Below, piece after piece: positions 41,473-48,807 of a DNA stretch of 64,000 bases. Numbering within the stretch: the stretch's first letter is position 1; each line of letters begins with the position of its first letter. The stretch comes from Nonomuraea thailandensis (GTDB lineage Bacteria > Actinomycetota > Actinomycetes > Streptosporangiales > Streptosporangiaceae), in assembly GCF_024172165.1 (NCBI RefSeq), contig NZ_JAMZEB010000002.1, positions 9,956,501-10,020,500 on the forward strand. Reading direction: 5' to 3'. Position numbers and translations under genes: made by a program. A model generated the notes under the pieces. The model searched no databases and had not been told where the DNA came from. It saw only the letters and a program-made list of their open reading frames with translations.

Positions 41473-42252
41473 GTGACCGCGCACGATGATCGGCATCTGT
41501 ATCAGCGCATCGCTGACGAATTGCGGCAGAAAATCCGTGACGGCCAGCTCCAGCCCGGCGATCGGTTGCCGTCCATTCCGGAAATGGTCAGGGACTACGG
41601 TGTCTCGGACGGGGTCGGCCGTCGCGTGGTCAGCACCCTGGTGGCCGAGGGGCTGGCGGTGACCAAGCCAGGCAGCGGCACCTATGTCAGGACCCGGCCG
41701 GAGGTGACACGGCTGCTTCGCGCCTGGTACCGGGCATCCCCGTTCGGCAGCCCCTTCCGTGCGGATATGGAGCGCCAGGGTCGGCAAGCCACGTGGTCCT
41801 ACGCCTCCCGCACCGTGCAGGCGCCGGTGGACATACGCGAACGCCTGGGCATGGGCGAGCCGGTGGGCCAGGACGAAGATGTCGTCCGCACTCGCTACGT
41901 GTTCGAGGCGAGCGGGGACCCTGTCATGCTCTCCACCTCCTATGAGCCTCTGGCAATCACCCGCGGCACGCCGATCGTCCTACCAGAGGACGGCCTCCTG
42001 GCCGGCCGCGGTGTCGCCGAGCGGATGCTGAGCATCGGGGTCGTGATCGACGACTGGGTGGAGCACGTACGCGCCCGGCTCGGGACGCAGGACGAGTGCC
42101 GAGAGCTCTCGCATCCGCCTGGCACGATCATGATGACGATCCAGAGGACGTACTACGCGGGCGAAACTCCGGTGGAGACGGCCGACATCGTCCTGCCGGC
42201 GGACCTGTACGAGCTGGTGTACAGCGGCAAGATGGGCCGCGCCGAGCTGTGA
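41473..42252 (+). CDS. GntR-family regulator with UTRA-like domain
   Basis: The GTG at 41473 (an upstream start at 41425 is possible) gives 259 residues. The winged helix is clear: LYQRIADELRQKIRDGQLQPGDRLPSI, then MVRDYGVSDGVGRRVVSTLV and KPGSGTYVR. The C-terminus (RTRYVFEASGDPVMLSTSYEP, MMTIQRTYYAGETPVETAD) is a UTRA effector domain. In AICEs such proteins (KorSA/Pra-type) control transfer and replication genes; here it may control the adjacent leftward operon. Confidence 0.85.
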   Translation: MTAHDDRHLYQRIADELRQKIRDGQLQPGDRLPSIPEMVRDYGVSDGVGRRVVSTLVAEGLAVTKPGSGTYVRTRPEVTRLLRAWYRASPFGSPFRADMERQGRQATWSYASRTVQAPVDIRERLGMGEPVGQDEDVVRTRYVFEASGDPVMLSTSYEPLAITRGTPIVLPEDGLLAGRGVAERMLSIGVVIDDWVEHVRARLGTQDECRELSHPPGTIMMTIQRTYYAGETPVETADIVLPADLYELVYSGKMGRAEL

Positions 42253-42380
42253 TCTGACAGGCGGCACTGGAGGGCTTCCCGCCAGACAGGGTGCTCTCTC
42301 CAGCGAGAAGCCCTCACCGACGGCAGGGGAGCCCCCGCGCCGGAACGGCCATCCTGACCCTGAAACGCATCGTTTGTCCA

Positions 42381-42409
42381 TACGTACGGCCCGTACGAGT
42401 GCGTACGTA
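42381..42409. promoter_or_regulatory. Nested palindromic operator upstream of the second GntR gene
   Basis: TACGTACG (42381-42388) and CGTACGTA (42402-42409) form a perfect inverted repeat. An inner pair of CGTACGG/CCGTACG spans 42383-42397. GntR proteins typically bind such two-fold repeats; the next gene is GntR, so autoregulation is likely. Confidence 0.6.
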
Positions 42410-42458
42410 GGAAGCCGAGGTACGCGAATATCAGGGCCTGACGACACTCCCCTAACGT

Positions 42459-42890
42459 GTGACCGTGGTTGTTGATCATGATGGGGACACGCCGATCTAC
42501 CTTGGGATCGCACGGGAGATCGCGGACCGGATCCAATCAGGCCAGCTGCGCCCGCGCCGGCCGATCCCGAGCGAGTCCCAGATCATGTCGGGCTACGGCG
42601 TCTCCAGAGACACGGCACGGCGAGCGATCCGCCACTTGCGCGACAAGATGCGGTTGATCTACACCGTCCCCATGCGCGGTTCCTTCGTACGCCCCGAGGG
42701 CGAGACGGATGATGTGACGATCGCGGTCGAGGACGAGGTGTTCATCGATGCGCGAATGCCGACGGCGGTCGAGATGGCGGAGCTGGGGATGGAACAGCCG
42801 GGGCCGGTCGTAGTGGTGATCATGGCTGGGCAGGTCGAGCTTTATCCGGGGGGAAGCAGGATTCGAGTGGTTCCTGCACGCAAATCGTGA
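42459..42890 (+). CDS. Short GntR-family regulator
   Basis: A GTG start gives 143 residues. The winged helix is present (IYLGIAREIADRIQSGQLRP, then IMSGYGVSRDTARRAIRHLR) followed by a truncated C-terminal region that lacks a full UTRA or FCD domain. It is the last phage or AICE-like gene before the attachment end. Confidence 0.8.
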   Translation: MTVVVDHDGDTPIYLGIAREIADRIQSGQLRPRRPIPSESQIMSGYGVSRDTARRAIRHLRDKMRLIYTVPMRGSFVRPEGETDDVTIAVEDEVFIDARMPTAVEMAELGMEQPGPVVVVIMAGQVELYPGGSRIRVVPARKS

Positions 42891-43400
42891 TTAATCCACA
42901 TTTATTGGACTTCACCACCAACAGGCTGCTCGCCCGTTCTAAAGTGTGATCACCGAGTCAGGGCGGTCATCCAGCCTCTGACCCGACGAGGCGGGCCGAG
43001 AGCAAGGCGACCCCACCGCCTAACTCCCGGCCCTGACGGCACTGCCACGTCGACCACGCCGACGTGTGCGCCAGGGCGATTTCGGTTCGGCGTGGCAGGC
43101 CGAAATCCGATAATGCGAAACATTCACGCCTTCTGGCAACGGTTTGATGAAAATTCATTGTCAGAACGTACGTCTGCGCCTACGGAGCGACACGCATATC
43201 GGGCGCGAGAAACACAGAAGGGGCCGTCCCCAGCTCCCCATGAGCGGGCTGACGGCCCCCCTGCCGGCGGCCCGCGAAGCACCTCGCAGACACCGGTAAG
43301 CGTGACGCCCCTCACGGGTCGACGCTCGCCAGTAGGACGCACGACCGCGCCGGGTGGTTGCATCTGGGGAGCGACGGGCTTCCAGCTCCATGATCATCAA

Positions 43401-43422
43401 GCAGTGTGCCCGCAGTGTGCCC
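43401..43422. repeat. 11-bp exact tandem direct repeat, candidate integrase arm site
   Basis: GCAGTGTGCCC occurs twice without a gap, 64 bases from the tRNA 3' end. Tyrosine integrases of this type bind short direct repeats flanking the core site. The other arm would be left of the window. Confidence 0.5.
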
Positions 43423-43444
43423 GCACGGGGGTCCGAACCGCGAA

Positions 43445-43479
43445 AGGCCCTTCCCTCGCTGTTCACGAGGGAAGGGCCT
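43445..43479. terminator. tRNA-Ser terminator hairpin
   Basis: Perfect 14-base stem with a 7-base loop, six bases beyond the tRNA 3' end on the minus strand. It probably ends tRNA transcription and may have been carried in by the phage together with the restored tRNA 3' end. Confidence 0.7.
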
Positions 43480-43485
43480 GACCTG

Positions 43486-43575
43486 CGGAGGATCGGGGAT
43501 TTGAACCCCGGATGGGCGGTAAACCCAAACCGCATTAGCAGTGCGGCGCCATAGACCTGACTAGGCGAATCCTCC
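43486..43575 (-). tRNA. tRNA-Ser (anticodon GCT), probable attachment site
   Basis: Read on the minus strand, the 7-base acceptor stem (GGAGGAT/ATCCTCC), the anticodon arm CCGCA-CTGCTAA-TGCGG, a long variable arm and the T-arm with GGTTCAAATCC make a 90-base serine tRNA with G discriminator; no CCA is encoded. The 3' end faces the prophage. The gene appears intact, as expected when the phage restores it. Confidence 0.95.
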
Positions 43576-43656
43576 TGGAGCCACCGCGGCTCAGCACAGC
43601 GTACCGGCCTTCTGCCGAGGCGGCAAAGCGATAACCGCGGCGCTTCTCATCAAGAG

Positions 43657-43732
43657 TTATCAACAGCCTGTGGGTAACTCCCTGTGGATGAAGCCCGCCC
43701 AGAGCTGGGACGGGCTTCAGGCCTGTGGATAA
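43657..43732. promoter_or_regulatory. Cluster of DnaA-box-like sequences
   Basis: Four 9-mers occur in 76 bases: TTATCAACA (43657-43665), TGTGGGTAA (43669-43677), TGTGGATGA (43683-43691) and TGTGGATAA (43724-43732), the last a perfect DnaA box on the minus strand. Two of them form an imperfect inverted repeat. A hairpin (AAGCCCG/CGGGCTT, about 43,692-43,718) in the same stretch may terminate the yceI message. Confidence 0.6.
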
Positions 43733-43748
43733 CGTACCGCGAAGAGCA

Positions 43749-44312
43749 TCAGGCGGCCGGGTTGGCCTCGCCCTCGATCTCGATCTTGATCTTCTTGCCC
43801 ACGAGCACGCCACCGGTCTCCAGCGCCTGGTTCCAGGTCAGGCCGAACTCCTCGCGGTCGATCTCCGTCTTGATCGAGAAGCCCCAGACCTCCTGGCCCC
43901 AGGGGTTGGTGCCCACGCCGCCGTACTCGACCGCGAGCTCGACCTCCTTGGTGACGTCGCGGATGGTCAGGTCGCCGGCGACGACGAACTCGTCACCGGA
44001 GTGCCCGACGACGCGGGTGCTCTTGAAGGTGATCTGCGGGAACTTCTCGGCGGACAGGAAGTCGTCGCTGCGCAGGTGGCCGTCACGGTCCGGCACGCCG
44101 GTCGAGATGCTCTCGGCCTGGATCGAGAGCTCGGCGCCGGACTCGAGCGGGTTCTCCGCGATCGTGACCGAGCCGCTGAAGGCGCCGAAGTGGCCGCGGA
44201 CCTTGCTGACCATCATGTGCTTGACGACGAAGCCGATGGTGGTGTGGGCCACGTCGAGGTTGTAGGTGCCGGCGGCCGGGATGGTCAGGGACTCCCAGGT
44301 GCGGGTGCTCAT
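43749..44312 (-). CDS. YceI-family protein
   Basis: This 187-residue protein has the YceI lipocalin-like barrel, thought to bind isoprenoid-type lipids. Signatures: YNLDVAHTTIGFVVKHMMVS (N-terminal), DDFLSAEKFPQITFKST, and ADLTIRD-type strand DLTIRDVTKEVELAVEYGG. No signal peptide is seen, so it is cytoplasmic, as in many actinomycetes. The ATG at 44312 has AGGAG upstream. It is divergent from a MarR gene. Confidence 0.93.
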   Translation of the reverse strand: MSTRTWESLTIPAAGTYNLDVAHTTIGFVVKHMMVSKVRGHFGAFSGSVTIAENPLESGAELSIQAESISTGVPDRDGHLRSDDFLSAEKFPQITFKSTRVVGHSGDEFVVAGDLTIRDVTKEVELAVEYGGVGTNPWGQEVWGFSIKTEIDREEFGLTWNQALETGGVLVGKKIKIEIEGEANPAA

Positions 44313-44361
44313 CGGGGTTCTCCTAAGAGGTAGCTGTTCCGTGGATGTCTGCGGCAACAAC

Positions 44362-44391
44362 TTTCTACATGAGGAATATTCCGCTCGTCAA
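44362..44391. promoter_or_regulatory. yceI promoter with palindromic operator
   Basis: On the minus strand, TTGACG (44391-44386) and TAGAAA (44367-44362) are 18 bases apart. The perfect palindrome GGAATATTCC (44373-44382) sits in the spacer, where MarR binding would block RNA polymerase. The rightward marR start is about 30 bases away, so one operator could serve both genes. Confidence 0.55.
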
Positions 44392-44408
44392 CTAACGTCG
44401 GCTAAGGT

Positions 44409-44921
44409 ATGAGCGTGACGAACTTCGACGACTCCCGGCTGACGGCGATCGGACTGCTGACCGAGGTCCACTCCGGGTTGATGAGCCGGTTCCAGCCGGT
44501 GCTGAGCGCCGCGGGGTTGTCGGAGATCGACTTCGAGACCGTCATCCGTTTGGCACGTTCCCCGCACCAGCGGCTGCGCATGAGCGACCTCGCCGCGCAG
44601 ACCCAACTGTCCACCAGCGGCGTGACCCGGGTCGTCGACCGGCTCGAACGCGAGGGGCTGGTCAGGCGCGAGTCGTGCGCCAGCGACCGGCGGGCCTCCT
44701 ACGCCGCCCTCACCGACGCCGGGCGGGAGCGGATGGAGTCGGTGCTGCCCGACCACCTGCGTGACATCGAGGAGTGCTTCACCGGGCTGCTCGGCTCCGA
44801 CGAGCTGGAGGCGTTCCTCAAGAGCCTGCGCAAGATCAGGGACGTCGTGCGCCCGTGCGCCACCGCCGGCTCCACGGAGAGCTCGTGCCCTACTGAGAGG
44901 GAAGTGCCAGCGCGGCCCTGA
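44409..44921 (+). CDS. MarR-family transcriptional regulator
   Basis: This 170-residue protein has the winged helix LRMSDLAAQTQLSTSGVTRVVDRLEREG, then VRRESCASDRRASYAALTDAG (the wing), and flanking dimer helices. The ATG at 44409 has no ribosome site. TAAGGT just upstream places transcription start near the in-frame GTG at 44415, which could be a leaderless start. It probably represses yceI and itself. Its 3' end overlaps the sigma gene tail to tail. Confidence 0.9.
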   Translation: MSVTNFDDSRLTAIGLLTEVHSGLMSRFQPVLSAAGLSEIDFETVIRLARSPHQRLRMSDLAAQTQLSTSGVTRVVDRLEREGLVRRESCASDRRASYAALTDAGRERMESVLPDHLRDIEECFTGLLGSDELEAFLKSLRKIRDVVRPCATAGSTESSCPTEREVPARP

Positions 44922-45387
44922 GCTTGGCCATCGCGCGCGACACCGTGCTCTTGACCGTGCCGACGCTGATCCCGAGCTTCTGGGCGATCTCCGGCTCGGT
45001 CATGTCCTCGTAGTAGCGCAGCACGATCGCCGCCCGCATGCGCTCGGGCAACTCCCGGAGCGCCTGTTCGAGCGCCTCGTGGACCTCCGACGACCCGCCC
45101 TGCTCGAAGGTCACCGGCTCGGGCAGCTCGTCCGACGGGTACTCCTCCAGCTTGCGCCGCCGCCACTGCGAGATGTTGATGTTCACCATGGCCCGCCGCA
45201 CGTAGCCGTCCAGGGCGCCCCGGTCCTCGATGCGCTCCCAGGCCTGGTACGTCTTGGTCAGCGCGCTCTGCAACAGATCCTCCGCGTCCAGCGGATGACC
45301 GGTGAGCTGATGGGCCGCGCGCAGCAGCGCGGGACCGCGGGCCATGACGTACTCGCGGAACTCGTCTTCCCAGCTGGTGGTCTGCAT
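44890..45387 (-). CDS. SigE-family RNA polymerase sigma factor
   Basis: This 165-residue ECF sigma factor has region 2 (FREYVMARGPALLRAAHQLTG, AEDLLQSALTKTYQAW) and region 4 (LPERMRAAIVLRYYEDM, EPEIAQKLGISVGTVKSTVS). No anti-sigma gene adjoins it. An inverted repeat CCTGAA/TTCAGG (45422-45427/45434-45439) lies upstream and could be an operator. Confidence 0.92.
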   Translation of the reverse strand: MQTTSWEDEFREYVMARGPALLRAAHQLTGHPLDAEDLLQSALTKTYQAWERIEDRGALDGYVRRAMVNINISQWRRRKLEEYPSDELPEPVTFEQGGSSEVHEALEQALRELPERMRAAIVLRYYEDMTEPEIAQKLGISVGTVKSTVSRAMAKLRAALALPSQ

Positions 45388-45605
45388 CGTGGCCAGAATC
45401 GCAGCCTGATGCCCTATAAGGCCTGAACCCCAATTCAGGTTTCGGCCCGCCGAGGATAAAGGTCCGTCAAGGTCGGTGGTGGTTTGTACGCCGCCGTAGG
45501 TGAAGGCACTTCCCCGGGGATGCGTATTTTGCTCTGTTCTGGGCCACTACGGTGGGAGCCGCCCCCAAGTCATGTGAATCTAGTACCCGAGCGAGGGAGG
45601 GGCGG

Positions 45606-46547
45606 ATGGGGTATCCGAGCGTTGAGCGCCGCCGGGTGCTCGCCGCGGCCGCGCTCGGTCGCGAGAGCGGCGTTCCCGGCCCCGATCCGCGCGACGGCGA
45701 TCCGCTGCGCGCCGTCGTCGGCGAGGTGCTGGACGTCAGCCCGCATCTGATCACCATCGAGACCCCCGCGGGCGCCAAGGAGCGGCTGGTGATCGCCCCG
45801 TGGGCCACCGCCTGGCACGGCGCCGAGGTCGCCCCCGCCGACCTGCCCATCGGCGCCATGGTGCTGATGCGCGCGCTGCGCGACGGCCGCGTGATCGAGC
45901 GGATCTGGGCCGACACCACCCGGATCACGGGGACGATCCTGTCCATCGAGGGTCGTAAGGACCTGACGGTCGAGCTCGACTGCGGGCCGCACCGCGGCCA
46001 CCGTACGGTCGTCGTCCCCTACCGCTCGTCGGGCCGGCTGCAGGTGCGCCATCCCAAGTTCGAGCCCGGCTACCTCTTCGACGCGATCGGCGTCAGGCGC
46101 GACGGGGCGAGCCTGGCCCTGCTGCCCGCGACCTCGCAGCCGCCGTATCCGGCGCGCTCCGTGCCGCCCCCGTCCCCGGTCTACAAGCAGGCGCGCATCG
46201 CCGGCACGGCCACCTGGTCCGACACGTTCGACGAGGAGGAGCGGGGCGCGGCCTACCCGATGCTGGAACGTGCCGACACCGGCTGCGCCCAGGCGGGCGT
46301 GTCGTGCGCGGGCCTGCCGTACCTCTCGGTGGGCTCGTTGCTGCAGGTCAGGAACGTGTGCTCGAACCGGTCCGCGAACGTGCCCGTGGTCGCGTGCGGG
46401 TGTGTGGCCGGGCGGTTCTGCGACCGGTGCGTGGAGTGTGACACCTCGCCGCGCGGCCGGATCGCCGAGTTGTCGCCGTCCTCCTACGTGGAGCTCGGCG
46501 GCGAGCTGATCAAGGGCTGCTTCAACGCGCAGATCGGACTGGGGTGA
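45606..46547 (+). CDS. Putative cell wall protein with double-psi beta-barrel domain
   Basis: This 313-residue product has an N-terminal basic segment and alpha helix (RRRVLAAAALG), a beta-rich middle domain (VVGEVLDVSPHLITIETPAG) and a C-terminal RlpA/expansin-like barrel: GTATWSDTFDEEERGAAYPM, LPYLSVGSLLQVRN, ANVPVVACGCV, GRIAELSPSSYVELGG. Such proteins bind or loosen cell wall. Six or more Cys in the barrel may form disulfides. GAGGGAGGGG precedes the ATG. Overlaps the next gene. Confidence 0.75.
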   Translation: MGYPSVERRRVLAAAALGRESGVPGPDPRDGDPLRAVVGEVLDVSPHLITIETPAGAKERLVIAPWATAWHGAEVAPADLPIGAMVLMRALRDGRVIERIWADTTRITGTILSIEGRKDLTVELDCGPHRGHRTVVVPYRSSGRLQVRHPKFEPGYLFDAIGVRRDGASLALLPATSQPPYPARSVPPPSPVYKQARIAGTATWSDTFDEEERGAAYPMLERADTGCAQAGVSCAGLPYLSVGSLLQVRNVCSNRSANVPVVACGCVAGRFCDRCVECDTSPRGRIAELSPSSYVELGGELIKGCFNAQIGLG

Positions 46548-47344
46548 GGCTCGTGCTCGAATCGCAGCTCCCGCTTCTGATCGCCATGCTCGTCCTGGGC
46601 ACGGTGGCGAAGGTGATCACCGTCGGCTCCGGGCGCGAGCCGGGGGCGCTGGCCAGGCTGGGGCCCGCGGTGCTGGTGCCCGAGCGCGTCCAGGCCCCGG
46701 CGCTGCTGGTGTGCGCGGCGGGCGAGCTGACGCTGGCCGCGGGGCTGCTGCTCACGACGCATCCGCTGTTCCGGTGGGGCACGGTGGCCTTCTTCGCGCT
46801 GTCCACGTACGTGCTGCTGGAGCTGCGCAGGCGGCGGCCCGACGCGGGATGCGGCTGCTTCGGCGAGGTGAGCTCGGCGCCGGTCGGGCTGCGCTCGATC
46901 GGCAGGACGGTGGCGCTGACCGGGATGGCGGCGGCGTCGGTGTGGGCGCCGGTGCCGGGCTGGGAGGCGGCGGTCGCGCCGTCGTGGCTGCTCGTGGCGG
47001 GGGTGGCGGTGCTCGCGGCGCTGTCGCCCGAGATCGAGGAGCTGATCGACCGCGTACGGTACCGCGCCCCCTGCGAGCAGCGCCGTGGCCCCGCCGAGTC
47101 GGTCGTCCTGTCGCGGCTCAGGTCGAGCGGCACGTGGCGGGCGCACCAGGGCGAGCTGGCCTCGCCCGAGCCGTACGACAGCTGGCGCGAGCTGTGCTGG
47201 CGCTTCTTCGCCTTCCGTGACCACCACGACGACGACGTCGTCTTCGCCGTCTACCTGACCGGACGGCGCCCGGCCGTGCGGATGGCCGTGGTCAGCGCGG
47301 AGGACAGCGGGTCTCTGCCGGAATATACGACAGTATCGGCCTGA
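46544..47344 (+). CDS. MauE/DoxX-family membrane protein
   Basis: A GTG start overlaps the previous stop; 266 residues. Four transmembrane segments (LPLLIAMLVLGTVAKVITV, APALLVCAAGELTLAAGLLL, WGTVAFFALSTYVLLELR, SWLLVAGVAVLAAL) and the motif PDAGCGCFGEVSS are typical of MauE-type proteins supporting disulfide or redox chemistry outside the membrane. A soluble tail of about 80 residues follows. Paired with the Cys-rich wall protein, it may supply electrons for its disulfides (inference). Confidence 0.8.
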   Translation: MRLVLESQLPLLIAMLVLGTVAKVITVGSGREPGALARLGPAVLVPERVQAPALLVCAAGELTLAAGLLLTTHPLFRWGTVAFFALSTYVLLELRRRRPDAGCGCFGEVSSAPVGLRSIGRTVALTGMAAASVWAPVPGWEAAVAPSWLLVAGVAVLAALSPEIEELIDRVRYRAPCEQRRGPAESVVLSRLRSSGTWRAHQGELASPEPYDSWRELCWRFFAFRDHHDDDVVFAVYLTGRRPAVRMAVVSAEDSGSLPEYTTVSA

Positions 47345-47390
47345 CGCTATAGAGCCGTATACGACCCTCGACAGGCGTGGCGATATAGCT

Positions 47391-47430
47391 CTATTGGGCT
47401 GTCTAGCTTCCCCACTAGACAGCCCAATAG
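47391..47430. terminator. Bidirectional terminator
   Basis: A perfect 16-base stem (47391-47406/47415-47430) with an 8-base loop lies between the convergent MauE-like gene and the AAA ATPase gene; both genes end within 50 bases. Confidence 0.85.
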
Positions 47431-47447
47431 AGGTCTAGGGGCGCCAC

Positions 47448-48629
47448 TCAGATGGGCTGAGCGCGCAGGAACTTCCCGAAGTGCGGCACCGTGAACGCGA
47501 TCAGGCCACGCTCGGCGCTGTAGATGAGCCCCTTCTTGATCAGGCTGTCGCGGGCGGGCGAGAGGCTGGACGGCTTGCGCCCGAGCGCGTCGGCCACCTC
47601 CGAGGTCGGCACCGGCTCGTCGCCGATCTGCGCCATGGCGTGCATGTAGTCGCGCTCGGCCGGGGTGGCCCGCTCGTAGCGGCTGCCGAAGAACCCGACG
47701 GCCAGCTCCTCCTCGGCCTCCGGCGCGGAGACCTTGACGTCGTCGAGCGTGATCGGGCTGCGCGGGGCGAGATCCCAGGCGACCTTGCCGTAGGCCTGCA
47801 CGAAGTACGGGTAGCCGTCGGCCGCCTCGTAGAGCGCGTCGAGCGCCTCCTGGGTGAACTCCACCTCCTCCTCGCGCGCGGGCAGGATCAGCGCGAGGTC
47901 GGCCGCCTCCCGGTCGAGCTTGTCGATGCGCGCGTAGCGGAAGAGCCGCTCGGAATAGCTCTTGCTGGCCGACAGCACGCTCGGCAGGTGCGGCAGCCCG
48001 GCGCCCACCACGATCAGCGGCCCGCCCGTCTGCGACAGCTCGTGGCAGGCGGCGCAGAGCGCGGAGACGTCGGCGGCCTGCACGTCCTGCATCTCGTCGA
48101 TGAACAGGGCGATGCCCACCGCCAGATCGGTGGCCACGCTCGCGGCGTCGACGAACAGCTCGGTGAGGTCGATCTCCAGGTCGCCCGAGTCGGCGCGCCC
48201 GCGGCTGGCCGGCACCTCGATCCCGGGCGACCAGTGGGAGGTGCCCTTGGCCGCGGCCGGGTCGCGCATCGCGAACGCCTTGAGCACGCCGAGGAACTCC
48301 TCGATGCGCTCGGGCGCGCGGTGCCGCGGCGCCAGCTCGCGGATGGCCATGTGCAGCGCGGCGGCCACCGGCCGCCTGATCGACTGGTCGGGCCGGGCCT
48401 CGATCTTGCCCGTGCCCCACAGCCGCTGCATGGCCATCGACTTGAACGTGTTGAGCAGGACGGTCTTGCCCACTCCCCGCAGGCCGGTCACGACCATGCT
48501 GCGCTCGGGACGGCCGCGGGCCACCCGCTCCAGCACGACCTCGAACTGCTGCAGCTCGCGGTCGCGCCCGGCGAGCTCCGGCGGGCGCTGCCCGGCGCCT
48601 GGAGCGTAGGGGTTTCGCACAGGGTCCAC
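47448..48629 (-). CDS. AAA ATPase (orphan STAND/ORC-like)
   Basis: The GTG at 48629 is the likely start (another GTG is at 48620; upstream residues look untranslated); 393 residues. It has NPYAPGAGQRPPELAGRDREL, Walker A GLRGVGKTVLLN, Walker B IALFIDEMQDV, sensor IVVGAGLPHLP and a C-terminal winged helix (VADALGRKPSSLSPARDSLI, ending FTVPHFGKFLRAQPI). It resembles archaeal ORC/MSP-type ATPases widespread in actinomycetes. It stands alone between a terminator and divergent sigma genes; the role is unknown. Confidence 0.85.
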   Translation of the reverse strand: MDPVRNPYAPGAGQRPPELAGRDRELQQFEVVLERVARGRPERSMVVTGLRGVGKTVLLNTFKSMAMQRLWGTGKIEARPDQSIRRPVAAALHMAIRELAPRHRAPERIEEFLGVLKAFAMRDPAAAKGTSHWSPGIEVPASRGRADSGDLEIDLTELFVDAASVATDLAVGIALFIDEMQDVQAADVSALCAACHELSQTGGPLIVVGAGLPHLPSVLSASKSYSERLFRYARIDKLDREAADLALILPAREEEVEFTQEALDALYEAADGYPYFVQAYGKVAWDLAPRSPITLDDVKVSAPEAEEELAVGFFGSRYERATPAERDYMHAMAQIGDEPVPTSEVADALGRKPSSLSPARDSLIKKGLIYSAERGLIAFTVPHFGKFLRAQPI

Positions 48630-48807
48630 GCTCTCGGACTTTATTGCCGGATATAGCGGCCGTCTTAGATTTGGGAAGAAAGTGCTACGGCGTGTCCGAG
48701 CAGGGGCGGGCGCGAGCACCGTCATCGGACACACCCCCTCTCACCAGGCCGAACCTCTGTTCGATTGCGGTACCTAGAACTGTAGCGCGGACTCGAACAC
48801 TCATGCG

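Larger units (their letters stand above)
42891..43485. other. Attachment-end non-coding region
   Basis: No gene I can support lies here; short frames on both strands overlap one another and resemble nothing. Visible elements are an AT-rich stretch (about 42,890-42,950), a 9-base hairpin (43220-43228/43251-43259), an exact tandem direct repeat of GCAGTGTGCCC at 43401-43411 and 43412-43422, and a perfect 14-base hairpin (43445-43458/43466-43479) just past the tRNA 3' end. The direct repeat is a candidate integrase arm site. Confidence 0.55.
1..43486. mobile_element. Siphovirus-like prophage integrated at tRNA-Ser(GCT), left end outside the window
   Basis: The region holds an integrase, repressor, early genes, terminase, portal, capsid, tail, tape measure, tail-tip and lysis genes in standard long-tailed phage order. 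It stops at the 3' end of a tRNA-Ser gene that points toward the element, the usual arrangement for a tyrosine integrase using a tRNA 3' end as attB. The integrase lies at the opposite end and runs off the window, so the left attachment site is not visible. The last 4 kb before the tRNA resembles AICE regulatory genes, which makes the element look mosaic. No interrupted structural gene was seen, so it may be intact. Confidence 0.9.

Noticed and set aside
39304..42890. Complete conjugative element
   Set aside because: Neither a TraB/FtsK-type translocase nor a replication initiator of AICE type is present in the window.
1..43486. CRISPR array
   Set aside because: No set of regularly spaced identical repeats is present; the repeats seen are tandem, hairpin or operator type.
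43084..43560. Small overlapping frames near the attachment end
   Set aside because: They overlap on both strands, cover hairpins, repeats and the tRNA, and resemble no family.
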